A stretch of DNA of 64,000 nt from positions 1-64,000 of the forward strand of contig JBBQHB010000013.1 in NCBI GenBank assembly GCA_038323575.1. The letters run 5' to 3'. The notes beneath the pieces are model-generated. The model saw only the letters and a list, made by a program, of their open reading frames with translations. It was not told where the DNA came from and did not search any database. How positions within the stretch are numbered: position 1 is the stretch's first letter; each line of letters opens with the position of its first letter. Below, one piece after another: positions 52,226 through 62,245 of this stretch. The stretch is from CAINVV01 sp038323575. Lineage in GTDB: Bacteria > Bacteroidota > Bacteroidia > Bacteroidales > Prolixibacteraceae. The position numbers and the translations under genes are program-made.

Positions 52226-54271
52226 ATGATGAACACAAAAATCCGCAACAAAGAACTAAGCTGGTTGTCTTTCAACGAGCGATTACTACAGGAGGCATCC
52301 AAAAAGGAGGTTCCGCTTATTGAACGGCTCAAGTTCCTGGGTATCTATTCCAATAACCTGGATGAATTTTTCCGCATCCGAGTGGCTATTTTGCGCAGAT
52401 TGGCGGCTATTGACAATCTGGTCCTGTCGGAAGGCGAACTGCCTGCCGAGGTGCTCAACCAGATAGAGCAAACCGTTGTATCACAAGGCCAGTGGTTCGA
52501 ACGAATCTATTCCAAGTTACTTAAAGATCTGGCCAAAGAGGATATATTCATTATCAATGAGACCCACCTTACCCGCGAACAGGGAGAATACGTAACAGCT
52601 TATTTCAAGGATGAAGTTCGTCCGCGCATCATGCCGGTTATCATCAAGAAGAACCAGCCATTGCCGACGCTGAACGACGACGCCATTTACCTGGCAGTGG
52701 TAATGACCAAATCCAAAAAAGAGGAATACGCCCTGATAGAGGTGCCTACGGATATTCTGCCGAGATTTGTTATTTTGCCTTCCAAAGACCACAGAAGACA
52801 CATTATTTTACTGGAAGATGTGATCCGTTATGAACTAAAGGACATTTTTTACATGTTCTCATTTAAGACGATCAGCTCCTATATCGTCAAAGTAACCCGC
52901 GATGCTGAACTCGACCTTGATGATGATGTGGCGGAGAGTTATGTGAAAACATTAACGAAAAGTCTGGAGAAAAGGGGCAACAGTGAGTTGGTGCGTTTCG
53001 TGCACGACAAAGAAATTCCGGAGAATTTCCTTGCGCTGCTGCTCAAAAAGCTCAAATTCGACCGCGATGATGTTATCATCGGAGGGTCACGAATTCATAA
53101 CTTCAGGGATTTTATGGGTTTCCCGTCGATCGGCAAAAAACACCTTTATTACCCTCCGATCACCCCGCTGCCGCATCCCGACATCCGCCAGGGAGAACCT
53201 TATCTGGGTGCAATTGCCAAAAGGGACATCCTGCTTCACTTTCCGTATCATTCCTTTTACAATTTTATCGACCTCCTCCGTGAGGCATCCATTGATCCCA
53301 AAGTCACAGAAATCAGGATGACAGCCTACCGCATGGCTAAAAATTCAAACGTTATTCATGCCCTTATCAATGCAGCCAGGAACGGCAAGAAAGTTACGGT
53401 AATCCTCGAACTCAGGGCCCGTTTCAACGAAGAGGAAAATATCAACTGGGGCAATTTACTGACCCGGGAGGGCGTCAAAGTAATTTTGGGTGTCCCTGGC
53501 TTGAAAGTACATTCAAAGCTGCTACTGATTACCAGAAAAGAGGAGAAAGAGCAGGTAAATTATGCCGTTATCGGTACCGGTAATTTCAACGAATTAACAT
53601 CGAAAGTATTCTCAGACCAAATGCTCTGGACTGCAAATCCTGCTATTACAAAGGAAGTATCCAAAGTGTTTGAATTTTTCCTGAGAAACTACAAAATAGG
53701 ACGGTACCAGCATCTGCTGGTTTCTCCGTTTACGATGAGGTACAAAATGATTCAGATGATCCGGCAGGAGATCCAGGCAGCAAAAAACGGACAGAAAGCA
53801 GCCATTTACATCAAATGCAACAACCTGGTAGATCCCGAAATTATCGGACGTTTGTGCGATGCCGCCAAAACAGGTGTTGATGTTCGCCTCAACATCAGGG
53901 GTATGTTTTCTTTGATAGGCTATTCGGCCGAAGAAAACTATAACATTCGGTCAATCGGGATCATAGACCGTTATCTTGAACATTCCCGGATTTACTATTT
54001 CTTCTGCGGCGGCAAAGAAAATATATACATTTCTTCTGCCGACCTGATGTCAAGGAATCTTGACAGAAGGGTTGAAGTCTCTGTCCCGATTTACGATCCG
54101 GACATCAAAAAAGAGTTGGTCGGGTTTTTTGCCCTTCAATGGAAAGACAATACTTCTTCCCGGATTCTTGACAATGAGCTGACCAATAAGATCAACCGGC
54201 AGGGTAAAAATCCCTTACTAACTTCTCAATTGGCATTTTATGATTTCCTCCGCTCAGTCAGGAAAAAATAG
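52226..54271 (+). CDS. ppk1: polyphosphate kinase 1
   Basis: Makes long-chain polyphosphate from ATP. The PPK1 N-terminal motif NKELSWLSFNERLLQEA, NNLDEFFRIRVA and the catalytic LKVHSKLLLI are present; the His of this motif is autophosphorylated. Further motifs are ELRARFNEEENINWG, IGTGNFNE and RNLDRRVEVSVPI. At 681 residues it is normal. It is in a run with the TPR gene and the HEAT-like gene. Two exported phosphatases lie downstream at 59370 and 62246. Confidence 0.97.
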   Translation: MMNTKIRNKELSWLSFNERLLQEASKKEVPLIERLKFLGIYSNNLDEFFRIRVAILRRLAAIDNLVLSEGELPAEVLNQIEQTVVSQGQWFERIYSKLLKDLAKEDIFIINETHLTREQGEYVTAYFKDEVRPRIMPVIIKKNQPLPTLNDDAIYLAVVMTKSKKEEYALIEVPTDILPRFVILPSKDHRRHIILLEDVIRYELKDIFYMFSFKTISSYIVKVTRDAELDLDDDVAESYVKTLTKSLEKRGNSELVRFVHDKEIPENFLALLLKKLKFDRDDVIIGGSRIHNFRDFMGFPSIGKKHLYYPPITPLPHPDIRQGEPYLGAIAKRDILLHFPYHSFYNFIDLLREASIDPKVTEIRMTAYRMAKNSNVIHALINAARNGKKVTVILELRARFNEEENINWGNLLTREGVKVILGVPGLKVHSKLLLITRKEEKEQVNYAVIGTGNFNELTSKVFSDQMLWTANPAITKEVSKVFEFFLRNYKIGRYQHLLVSPFTMRYKMIQMIRQEIQAAKNGQKAAIYIKCNNLVDPEIIGRLCDAAKTGVDVRLNIRGMFSLIGYSAEENYNIRSIGIIDRYLEHSRIYYFFCGGKENIYISSADLMSRNLDRRVEVSVPIYDPDIKKELVGFFALQWKDNTSSRILDNELTNKINRQGKNPLLTSQLAFYDFLRSVRKK

Positions 54272-54794
54272 GGATGCTGAGATCCTTTTGAGAGACCGAC
54301 TCGTGCATTTCGGCATCAAGGAGATATACCTCTGGAAAGAGATGGTACTCCGGGACGAAGCCCTCTTCAACCAAATCTACAGGCTAATTCACTGCGACAA
54401 CCCAAGAATTGCCTGGCATGCCGCCTGGGTGACCGATCATGCGTCGGAAGCCAATCCGGGAATACTTGAACCCTTTGTACCGGAAATGATTGACCACCTG
54501 CCGAACCTGAAAAGTGGCTCACTGAAACGTCACTTCACCAGAATGATTAACAGGCACAAAATTCCTGAAAATCAAATGGGGATGTTGGTTGATGTGCTTT
54601 ACAAACTGCTTTCACCTGCTGAACCTGTTGCGGTACGTGCAAATGCACTGGAAATACTGCTCAAAATTTCCCTGACAGAACCCGGACTGCAGGCCGAATT
54701 GATCAGCGTGACAGAATCCATGCTTGAAGAAGATCTCACACCCGGCATGATTACTAAAGGGAGAAAAATACTGCGGTTGCTGAGAGATCAATGA
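54240..54794 (+). CDS. HEAT-like helical hypothetical protein
   Basis: 184 residues, cytoplasmic, built of helical repeats (RLIHCDNPRIAWHAAWVTDH, VDVLYKLLSPAEPVAVRANALEILLKI). Similar short HEAT-like proteins occur in Bacteroidota and lack a known role. The ATG at 54240 overlaps the end of ppk1 by 32 bases; no later in-frame ATG gives a sensible start. It converges with the next gene, overlapping it by seven bases at the stops. Confidence 0.65.
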   Translation: MISSAQSGKNRDAEILLRDRLVHFGIKEIYLWKEMVLRDEALFNQIYRLIHCDNPRIAWHAAWVTDHASEANPGILEPFVPEMIDHLPNLKSGSLKRHFTRMINRHKIPENQMGMLVDVLYKLLSPAEPVAVRANALEILLKISLTEPGLQAELISVTESMLEEDLTPGMITKGRKILRLLRDQ

Positions 54795-55294
54795 GACATA
54801 AACGTGGAAAAAACGAGTACCGAAACAAAACCCCACAAAAAAATTGACAGCAGCATCAAGGGGATAAACCTGCGCTTGTGGTGAAAATACTTGGTTCCCA
54901 GGAAAGCCCCGACAGGTATGGAGAGCACTATCGGAGTTAAAATTATAATCCCCAGCATCCCGGATTGCTTGCGAATGCGGACAATCATCTTGTTCCTTCG
55001 GGTGAATTTGTCGGCTGTAAGCCTGCGGTATCTCCTGCCATCCAGCCATCGCTCAAACCGGACTTTAAAAATTCTTGGCGTGATGAAATAAATCAGCGGC
55101 CAAATCAGCTTAAGCTCTTTTAAAAGAAACGAGAAGAGGGAATAAAAAAATAAAAATCCAAAAATTCCTCCCAGTTCAATAAAGACAAATGTTTCAACCT
55201 GAGTGAGCCGAAAAAGATACGCATAAGGTGCCGCCCAAAAAAATTTGACACTGGCGATCACCATGACATTTATATATTTTAGAATAATTCCCAT
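54788..55294 (-). CDS. small integral membrane protein
   Basis: 168 residues from ATG 55294 (MGIILKYINV). Four hydrophobic segments are visible, about residues 5-20, 30-60, 112-130 and 140-160. A basic cytoplasmic loop lies between them (VRFERWLDGRRYRRLTADKF, RRNKMIVRIRKQSG). The family is not recognised. Its 3' end overlaps the HEAT-like gene on the opposite strand by seven bases. Confidence 0.65.
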   Translation of the reverse strand: MGIILKYINVMVIASVKFFWAAPYAYLFRLTQVETFVFIELGGIFGFLFFYSLFSFLLKELKLIWPLIYFITPRIFKVRFERWLDGRRYRRLTADKFTRRNKMIVRIRKQSGMLGIIILTPIVLSIPVGAFLGTKYFHHKRRFIPLMLLSIFLWGFVSVLVFSTFMSH

Positions 55295-55392
55295 TTCACT
55301 TTGCTGTCTCAAAATTAGGCATAATACCGTCAAGAAATTGAAAAAAATTTAGTATTTTAGATCTCTGTATCAAAAATTAAAATAAGTACAAA

Positions 55393-58056
55393 TTGTCAGG
55401 AGAACATCAATCATTTGGGACTACAAATCGAATTTTGAAAGGTCTCTTTCCGTCAAAAATTGGCTTTGTGTCCTTCCTTTTTATATTTCAGTCAGCATTT
55501 ACTTTTGGCCAAACCATTAAAGAGTTTAAAGAGATTTGGCTAAATGAGAGCAGGGAGTATCTGCTCAACAACCAAAAACCTTTGCCTTACCTTCAGTCGG
55601 GGTTTCATCATTTCTCCAGAGAGCAGGACAATGCCTTAGCCGAAACGCTCGAAAATGATTGGAACAAATTTCCTGTTTTCCCGGGATTGCCGGTTCCCAA
55701 ATCCAAAAAATTTGATCCGGCCCCGCAATTTAATTTTGAAGAGACATCATTCCATATACCGCAGAATTTGCCCTATTATACCATTGATAACAGGAATGAA
55801 GCGCTCAAATCGGTGCCGGCAAACCTTCCAAGGATTAGAAAACCTGAATACACCAGCGCAAATCCGGCAAAACTGAATTTTATATACTACGGAATCAACC
55901 TGACCGTAACCTACGACAGGTTATTGACATTGCCTGTTAACCAGCCTGTCAGCAAAGAAGTAACCTTCGAATACTGGAGAAAATTCATGGTCGCCAACAG
56001 CAATCATCTTGTCGGCCAGCTGATGAACTGCCGCGACAGATTGGGATTAAACGACTGGGGCTATTTTTTACTGGTAAAAAGCTGTTCAAGTGCACTTTAC
56101 CCTGCTGACGAAAGCGGAAGTACCCTTTTGAGCTGGGCACTGATGCTCCGCTCCGGTTTTGATGTGAAAATCGGATACAATCAGCTGGGAAGTACCGTCT
56201 TGTACACCACATCTTCGAAAATTTATGGTATTCCGACCGTAAAGATTTACGGATCTGAATATTGCGTGGATAAGCCAATTTCATCTTTCCCGGTTAACAC
56301 CTACCTGAAAAAGCATCCCGGAGCTACCGGAACTATCAACCTGAAATTCAATTCATCGCTTAATTTTCAGGGAGAAACTGCGGTCAAAAAAATTCAGTTT
56401 TACTGGGATAAAAAGTTGTACGATTTCAATCTGAAGTACAATCCTGAAGTGATTAATTTCCTGGAGGAATATCCGCAAACCGATCCCGAACTATATTTAA
56501 ATGCACCTTTCAGTTTTTTAGCCAAAGAGTCCCTTTTGAGACAATTCAGACCCGTCCTGGCAGGCATGAAGAGTCAGGAGGGCGCCGCATTTCTCCGGCA
56601 GTTTGTTCAAAAGTCATTTACTTACCGTCCCTACAACGATTTGTTTGGATACGACAGGTATATGTTTCCGGAAGAACTTCTCTTTAAGGATGAAAGTAAC
56701 GACAAAGGGAAGGCATTGCTATATGCCTGGATGATAACCAATCTGCTGAACAGGCAAGCTGCACTGGTCGAATTTCCGGGATTCTGTTCAGTTGCCATTT
56801 CCCTGGGGCAAGCGATGGTCGGCGACAATTTCCTTGTTGACGGAAGGATTTATACCATAGCCGACCCGACTTTTGAAAATGCTCCGATCGGACTGTTAAT
56901 GAATGAATTTTACAGCCTGAAACCTTTGGTTATTCCTTTGATTAATGCAGCTGAAGCGGAAAACCAGCAAGAAAAGATCTGGAAACTTGCCATGGCTTTC
57001 GGAGCTGAGCGAAGCGGTACCGGCAGGGATTTCCTGAAAGATGAAGCCGGAGATGCCTATATCACAGGGTATTTCAAAGAAAAATCAGCAAAAGGTTCCT
57101 CCCCTGTCCCGGCACCTTTTGTTGCAAAATTCAATGAAAATAACACCCTGATCTGGATGGTGAAGTTTCGTTCAGACGAGAAGGCGTTCGGGCTTGAGTT
57201 ATTGCAACTGGATAACAACGAATTTTATCTTGCCGGTTCATTCAGCGGGGAACTGGAATGCAACGGGGCCAAAATCAGGTCGGCATTATCCGGGCCCGAC
57301 CTGTTCTTTGCCCAGTTCAACAAAAAAGGGGAATTGGGATGGATGTCGAAAAGTGGACTGGACGAACTTGAAGAAGATACCAAATTGTTCTATGTAGTCA
57401 GATTTACCCGCTCGGGCGATATTCAATCCGTTCAGTTGGCCAATGAAGACGAGCGAAACGGAAAGACAGGATTCCGGCAAAGCACCAACCAAGGACTTAG
57501 TTACATTGCATCACGATTCCAAACCATCGGATTGGAAAAAACCGGTGAAGTGGTCACCATGAAACCTGTCATCCAATACCGTCAATACCTGAACCGGATG
57601 AGACAACTCGGAACAGATCTTACAACTGCCACCTTGGTATCCCTGCTGAATTCGTTGATAATTCCGGGTAATCAGTTCTCAGGATCCGATTTGGCCTCCT
57701 TCCGACAGGAGAAATTACTGACCGGCAGCAACTCTGTCAGCTACATGACTGAAATAATTCAAAAATTAAAGCTGATGAAAAACAATTTTGGGATAGTTGA
57801 AATTCAGACAACAGACTTAAAGCCTGTTAAAATTATGTCCTTTAAAATTTCTGACCAATCACGCCTGATGATAATTCCTCTTGACAACAATGATTTGAAA
57901 ATTAAGGTCATAGCTGGTATTGAGTATGAATCAGGTAGGTCATTGGAGAAGGTGAATTCTCTGCTAATTGATGTATCCGGCAGTAACTTGATACTCGATA
58001 TTGGCACTGATCACCAACTAGTTTCAAGAAATCTCAGACACGAAATTCTAAAATAG
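55393..58056 (+). CDS. large exported protein with transglutaminase-like region
   Basis: Up to 887 residues. A hydrophobic signal (IGFVSFLFIFQSAFTFGQ) ends near residue 41 if TTG 55393 is the start, or near 27 if TTG 55435 is used; the shorter form has a more typical signal peptide. The central part (about 395-500: YRPYNDLFGYDRYMFPEELL, KGKALLYAWMITNLLNRQAA, GDNFLVDGRIYTIADPTFEN) looks like a transglutaminase-fold domain of Bacteroidota secreted proteins, but the Cys-His-Asp triad is not clearly present. It precedes porV by 40 bases or more and may be co-expressed. Confidence 0.65.
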   Translation: MSGEHQSFGTTNRILKGLFPSKIGFVSFLFIFQSAFTFGQTIKEFKEIWLNESREYLLNNQKPLPYLQSGFHHFSREQDNALAETLENDWNKFPVFPGLPVPKSKKFDPAPQFNFEETSFHIPQNLPYYTIDNRNEALKSVPANLPRIRKPEYTSANPAKLNFIYYGINLTVTYDRLLTLPVNQPVSKEVTFEYWRKFMVANSNHLVGQLMNCRDRLGLNDWGYFLLVKSCSSALYPADESGSTLLSWALMLRSGFDVKIGYNQLGSTVLYTTSSKIYGIPTVKIYGSEYCVDKPISSFPVNTYLKKHPGATGTINLKFNSSLNFQGETAVKKIQFYWDKKLYDFNLKYNPEVINFLEEYPQTDPELYLNAPFSFLAKESLLRQFRPVLAGMKSQEGAAFLRQFVQKSFTYRPYNDLFGYDRYMFPEELLFKDESNDKGKALLYAWMITNLLNRQAALVEFPGFCSVAISLGQAMVGDNFLVDGRIYTIADPTFENAPIGLLMNEFYSLKPLVIPLINAAEAENQQEKIWKLAMAFGAERSGTGRDFLKDEAGDAYITGYFKEKSAKGSSPVPAPFVAKFNENNTLIWMVKFRSDEKAFGLELLQLDNNEFYLAGSFSGELECNGAKIRSALSGPDLFFAQFNKKGELGWMSKSGLDELEEDTKLFYVVRFTRSGDIQSVQLANEDERNGKTGFRQSTNQGLSYIASRFQTIGLEKTGEVVTMKPVIQYRQYLNRMRQLGTDLTTATLVSLLNSLIIPGNQFSGSDLASFRQEKLLTGSNSVSYMTEIIQKLKLMKNNFGIVEIQTTDLKPVKIMSFKISDQSRLMIIPLDNNDLKIKVIAGIEYESGRSLEKVNSLLIDVSGSNLILDIGTDHQLVSRNLRHEILK

Positions 58057-58135
58057 TTAACTGCTTTTCACTGCTTTTGAAAAAAATTGTTTTATTTTGA
58101 TGTTAATCTTGAACAACACAATATACCTGAATTTA

Positions 58136-59320
58136 ATGAGAACTATTTCCAATGTAACGCTATTGCTTGTTTTCATCTCAATTTCACTTTGTAAGAATGC
58201 ACATGCACAAAGTTTACCTACCGGTCAGGAAATTGAATACAATCCGATAACGACTGCTGTACCCTTTTTGACCATCACGCCGGACTCAAGGCATGGTGCC
58301 ATGGGTGATGTCGGCGCAGCTACTTCAGCCGACGCGAGCGCACAGTACTGGAATCCGTCAAAACTGGCTTTTGCAAAGGACAGTTTCAGTATCGCTTTAT
58401 CTTACACTCCCTGGTTGAGACAATTGGTCAATGATATCAACCTTGCCTACTTATCCGCGTTTTACAGGTTGGATCGGTTCCAGACGATTGGTGCATCTCT
58501 CCGCTATTTCTCCATGGGCGAAATTCTGCTGACCGACCAGAACGGAACCAGCCTGGCCAATGTAAGTCCGAATGAATTTGCATTTGATGTCAGTTATTCC
58601 AGAAAATTATCCGACCATTTCTCCGGAGGCGTTGCCCTCAGATACATTCGGTCGGATCTTTCAGGAGGGATCGGAGCAGAAAGCTACAAACCGGGATGGG
58701 CTTTTGCAAGTGATGTTTCTTTTTTCTACAACAATAATTTTGGAAAAAGCGTAACCGATCAATCCATATCCGCCGGTATCAATATCTCTAATATAGGATC
58801 CAAAATATCCTACGACGAGGGTCAGAACAAGGAGTTTCTTCCTGCCAACCTCAGGTTAGGCACCTCGTATACCAAAGCAATTGATAATTTCAACTCCTTG
58901 TCTTTTTCATTGGATTTCAATAAATTGCTGGTCCCTACGCCTCAAATCAGCACGGGATCAGGGAATGGCTCAAACGGCATCGTCCTTCAGGATAACAGTT
59001 CCGACAAGTCTGTCATAAGCTCCATTTTCAGTTCGCTTTCTGATGCGCCGGGTGGAGCGAAAGAAGAGCTGCAGGAGATCAATATCTCAACAGGTCTGGA
59101 ATACTGGTACAATCATCAGTTTGCTATTCGCGGAGGATATTTTTACGAAAATCAGTACAAGGGAAACCGGAAATTTTTCGCTGCCGGCCTGGGCGTCAAG
59201 ATGAATATCTGCTCCATTGATTTCTCTTATCTTATTCCTGTCCAGCAAAATAATCCATTGGCTAACACCATTCGTTTTACGCTTATTTTTGACATCAATT
59301 CTTTCGGCAGGAAAAACTAA
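58136..59320 (+). CDS. porV: type IX secretion outer-membrane protein PorV (LptO)
   Basis: The shuttle and channel partner that takes cargo from the T9SS translocon to the attachment complex. 394 residues from ATG 58136 (MRTISNVTLL), which begins a good signal peptide (LVFISISLCKNAHA); an upstream ATG at 58100 is possible. The family opening is clear: NPITTAVPFLTITPDSRHGAMGDVGAATSADASAQYWNPSKLAFA, given here only in outline, then FALL-type FadL-like beta strands. PorZ at 18842 is another part of the same system. Confidence 0.92.
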   Translation: MRTISNVTLLLVFISISLCKNAHAQSLPTGQEIEYNPITTAVPFLTITPDSRHGAMGDVGAATSADASAQYWNPSKLAFAKDSFSIALSYTPWLRQLVNDINLAYLSAFYRLDRFQTIGASLRYFSMGEILLTDQNGTSLANVSPNEFAFDVSYSRKLSDHFSGGVALRYIRSDLSGGIGAESYKPGWAFASDVSFFYNNNFGKSVTDQSISAGINISNIGSKISYDEGQNKEFLPANLRLGTSYTKAIDNFNSLSFSLDFNKLLVPTPQISTGSGNGSNGIVLQDNSSDKSVISSIFSSLSDAPGGAKEELQEINISTGLEYWYNHQFAIRGGYFYENQYKGNRKFFAAGLGVKMNICSIDFSYLIPVQQNNPLANTIRFTLIFDINSFGRKN

Positions 59321-59369
59321 AGTCTGATGTTCATCATCAGCGCTACTATTAACAAAAACAAAGATTCCA

Positions 59370-62063
59370 ATGTACAGAATGTTTACCATCCTGTTCCTTT
59401 TTTCTGTGCTCTCATGCGGGAGGAAGCCGTTTGTTTCCACACTTCAGGTACCCGGATACGACAGGTATTGCGAAATCAAAAAAGGTGAAAGCGTTATCCC
59501 TAACGGCAGGATCATTAAACCAACAGGGGAACTCGTACTAATTTCTCCGGATCCTTTCGGAATGACATTATCGCCCGACGGAAGGCTGGCACTGGCCGTT
59601 CACAGCAATTCACTCAGTGTGATCAACACGCAAAACCTGAGTGATACCAAAGTCGTCTCGCCTTACCAGAAAAAAGGTTCCTACATGGGTGCGGCTATCG
59701 GCGGAGAGAATAAAATCGCCTACCTCAGCGGCGGAGACAACGGCGACATCATCCGCTTTGACCTTGTCAAAAACGAGATCAGCCAGCGTGTTTCAATCAA
59801 CGGTATTTACGGCAAAGAATCTTTCAAAGACAGTTTTGTGGGAGACATCAGGCTTTCAGGTGATGAAAAAACACTCTACATCCTCGATCAGTTTAATTTC
59901 AGGATGGTTGTCCTGGACCTGGAAACCAATGCAGTCACCGGCAGCATCACGGTAGGCCGTTTCCCGCTGGGAATTGATGTCTCACCTGACGGGAAGCTGG
60001 CCTACGTGGCCAATACAGGTATTTATGATTATCCCCTGGCTCCCGGACTGAATAAAGATAACCTTGAAACGGCAGGACTCGATTTCCCTCCTTACGGCAT
60101 CCCTTCCGAAGAGGCAGAAGAAGGATTGACCATTGACGGAAAAAACATTCCCGGACTCGGTAGTCCCCAGGTTCCGGAGGCTGTTTCGGTCTGGACCATT
60201 AATTTACAGGAGAAACAGGTCATTGCAAGGGAAAAGACAGGTTACCGCATGGGTGAGATGGTAGCCGGAATTGAAGTTGTTGGAGGTTCCAGTCCTAATT
60301 CAATCGCCGCAGGCAAAGAGAAAGTATTCGTCACCAACGCCACCAACGACAATATCTCCGTTCTGGATCCCCTGACTGGTAAGGTTGCATCAACGATTAA
60401 GCTGAATATTGATCCGAAGATTGATGCATTCAGGGGACTAATTCCTTTCGGAATTGCACTTAGCCACGACGAATCGAGATTATATGTTGCCCTGAGCGGA
60501 TTGAACTGTGTCGCAGTGGTGGATACAAAAGACAATGCCGTGCTGGGTTATATCCCAACAGGCTGGTTTCCGACCAAACTGCAGGTCTCGCCGGATGACA
60601 ATACCCTGTATGTGGTTACCGCACGAGGATTCGGTTCCGGCCGGAATGCCGGCAAAGGTTTTGACAGCTCGGCGGCAGGCACTTATGTCGGGGACATCAT
60701 GGCCGGAACGTTCGAGAAGATCGGGCTGAAGAATATTGAGCTTCAAAAAACGACACAACAGGTAAAAGACAACACTTTTGCCGATGTAAAAGTATCGGAC
60801 GACGGGAAGAACCCATTGCCTCCGGTTGTCGGTGTCCGTAAAAGCCCGATCAGGCACATCATTTATGTCACCAAAGAAAACCGGACTTACGATGAGGTTT
60901 TCGGTGAGTTAAAACATGCCAAAGGAGACCCCTCCCTGGCTCGTTACGGGAAAGATGCAAGGGTCGTCAACAAGGATAAAACCAGGGTGGCCGAACATGT
61001 TAATGTCATGCCCAATCACCAGAAGATCGCAACAGGCTTTGCCGTCAGCGACAACTTTTACACCGATTCTGATGCGTCGGTTCACGGTCACAGGTGGATG
61101 GTAGGCACCTATCCGAATGAGTGGGTGGAGATCAACAGCTCGGTGAAAATCTCGGAGAACGTGCTGAGTTCAGCCCCCGGCCGCAAGATGGTTGCAGGTT
61201 CCTCCGGGGCTGTCTTTCCCGAAGACTACAACGAAGCCGGCGGGATGTGGGAACATCTCTCAAGGCATGGCGTTGGTTTTTTCAATTTTGGCCTCGGATT
61301 TGAATTTTCCGGCTCGTCGGAAGAGCAGTGGCACAAATATTCCGGGATCAAACTGGGGGTAATGTTTCCGATGCCAAAACCTTTGTTCGACAGGACTTCC
61401 CGCAAATATGCCACTTTCAACACCAGTGTACCCGATCAGTTTCGGATCGATATGTTTGAAGAGGAGTTGAATGATAAATGGCTGTCCGGGAAAGAAGAAT
61501 TTCCTTCAGTCATTACCCTGATGCTGCCCAATGACCATGGTTCAAAAGAACGGCCTGCCGATGGCTATCCTTTCAAAGAATCCTATATGGCCGACAACGA
61601 CCTGGCCCTCGGCCGCCTGCTTCAGACGCTTAGTCATACAAAATGGTGGTCGGAGATGCTGGTCATCGTTACGGAAGATGATGCCCAGGACGGGCTCGAC
61701 CATGTAGATGCACACCGTTCAATATTATTGATGATCAGTCCGTGGGTGAAAAGAAACTACGTCTCCCATACCCACGCCAATTTTGGTGCTATCCTGAAAA
61801 CAATTTACCAAATCAATGATCTTCCGCCTTTGAATCAATTCGATGCCACGGCCTCGCTCCTGCAGGATTTCTTCACCGATAAACCGGATTTCTCTCCTTA
61901 CACTGCCCAGATGATCGACAACCGGATTTTTGATCCGCAAAAGGCCCTGAATCCATACAATGTGAATTTCAAATGGGAATCCTTGAAAGAATCACCTGAT
62001 ATTGACGACGAGAAGGATCTGAGGGAGAGCCACAGGGAGCAGGCGAAGCAGTTAGCAAAGTGA
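59370..62063 (+). CDS. bifunctional YncE-like propeller and alkaline-phosphatase-superfamily lipoprotein
   Basis: 897 residues. A lipobox (VLSCG) ends the signal peptide. Residues ~45-430 form a YVTN/YncE beta-propeller (MTLSPDGRLALAVHSNSLSV, GIDVSPDGKLAYVANTG, ATNDNISVLDPLTGKV). The second half is a phosphoesterase of the phospholipase C/alkaline phosphatase type (VTKENRTYDEVFGEL, NFYTDSDASVHGHRWMVG, VIVTEDDAQDGLDHVDAHRS). It sits next to another secreted phosphatase, suggesting organic-phosphate use at the cell surface. An octamer array follows its stop. Confidence 0.88.
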   Translation: MYRMFTILFLFSVLSCGRKPFVSTLQVPGYDRYCEIKKGESVIPNGRIIKPTGELVLISPDPFGMTLSPDGRLALAVHSNSLSVINTQNLSDTKVVSPYQKKGSYMGAAIGGENKIAYLSGGDNGDIIRFDLVKNEISQRVSINGIYGKESFKDSFVGDIRLSGDEKTLYILDQFNFRMVVLDLETNAVTGSITVGRFPLGIDVSPDGKLAYVANTGIYDYPLAPGLNKDNLETAGLDFPPYGIPSEEAEEGLTIDGKNIPGLGSPQVPEAVSVWTINLQEKQVIAREKTGYRMGEMVAGIEVVGGSSPNSIAAGKEKVFVTNATNDNISVLDPLTGKVASTIKLNIDPKIDAFRGLIPFGIALSHDESRLYVALSGLNCVAVVDTKDNAVLGYIPTGWFPTKLQVSPDDNTLYVVTARGFGSGRNAGKGFDSSAAGTYVGDIMAGTFEKIGLKNIELQKTTQQVKDNTFADVKVSDDGKNPLPPVVGVRKSPIRHIIYVTKENRTYDEVFGELKHAKGDPSLARYGKDARVVNKDKTRVAEHVNVMPNHQKIATGFAVSDNFYTDSDASVHGHRWMVGTYPNEWVEINSSVKISENVLSSAPGRKMVAGSSGAVFPEDYNEAGGMWEHLSRHGVGFFNFGLGFEFSGSSEEQWHKYSGIKLGVMFPMPKPLFDRTSRKYATFNTSVPDQFRIDMFEEELNDKWLSGKEEFPSVITLMLPNDHGSKERPADGYPFKESYMADNDLALGRLLQTLSHTKWWSEMLVIVTEDDAQDGLDHVDAHRSILLMISPWVKRNYVSHTHANFGAILKTIYQINDLPPLNQFDATASLLQDFFTDKPDFSPYTAQMIDNRIFDPQKALNPYNVNFKWESLKESPDIDDEKDLRESHREQAKQLAK

Positions 62064-62074
62064 AGCGTTGTGAC

Positions 62075-62193
62075 GGAAAGACTGGACGACTGGACGACTG
62101 CACGACTGGATGACTGGAGGACTTGGCGACTGAGAACTGTAGACTGGCGACTGGGAGACCGGAGGTTTAGCCGCGGAGCGGAGACCTCTTTGT
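62075..62193 (+). repeat. octamer array plus conserved hairpin module, 3' of the YncE/phosphatase gene
   Basis: Starts about ten bases after TGA with GTGACGGAAAGACTGGACGA, then GGACGACT variants to about 62150. Then GACTGGGAGACCGG leads to a hairpin (62161-62193) of GGTTTAGCCGCGGAGCGGAG and ACCTCTTTGTA. The hairpin matches the one at 47911-47943 nearly base for base. Confidence 0.85.
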
Positions 62194-62245
62194 AGAGAGA
62201 CCAATAAAGAAGAACTACTACTATTTTTATTAATGCCTTTTTTTA

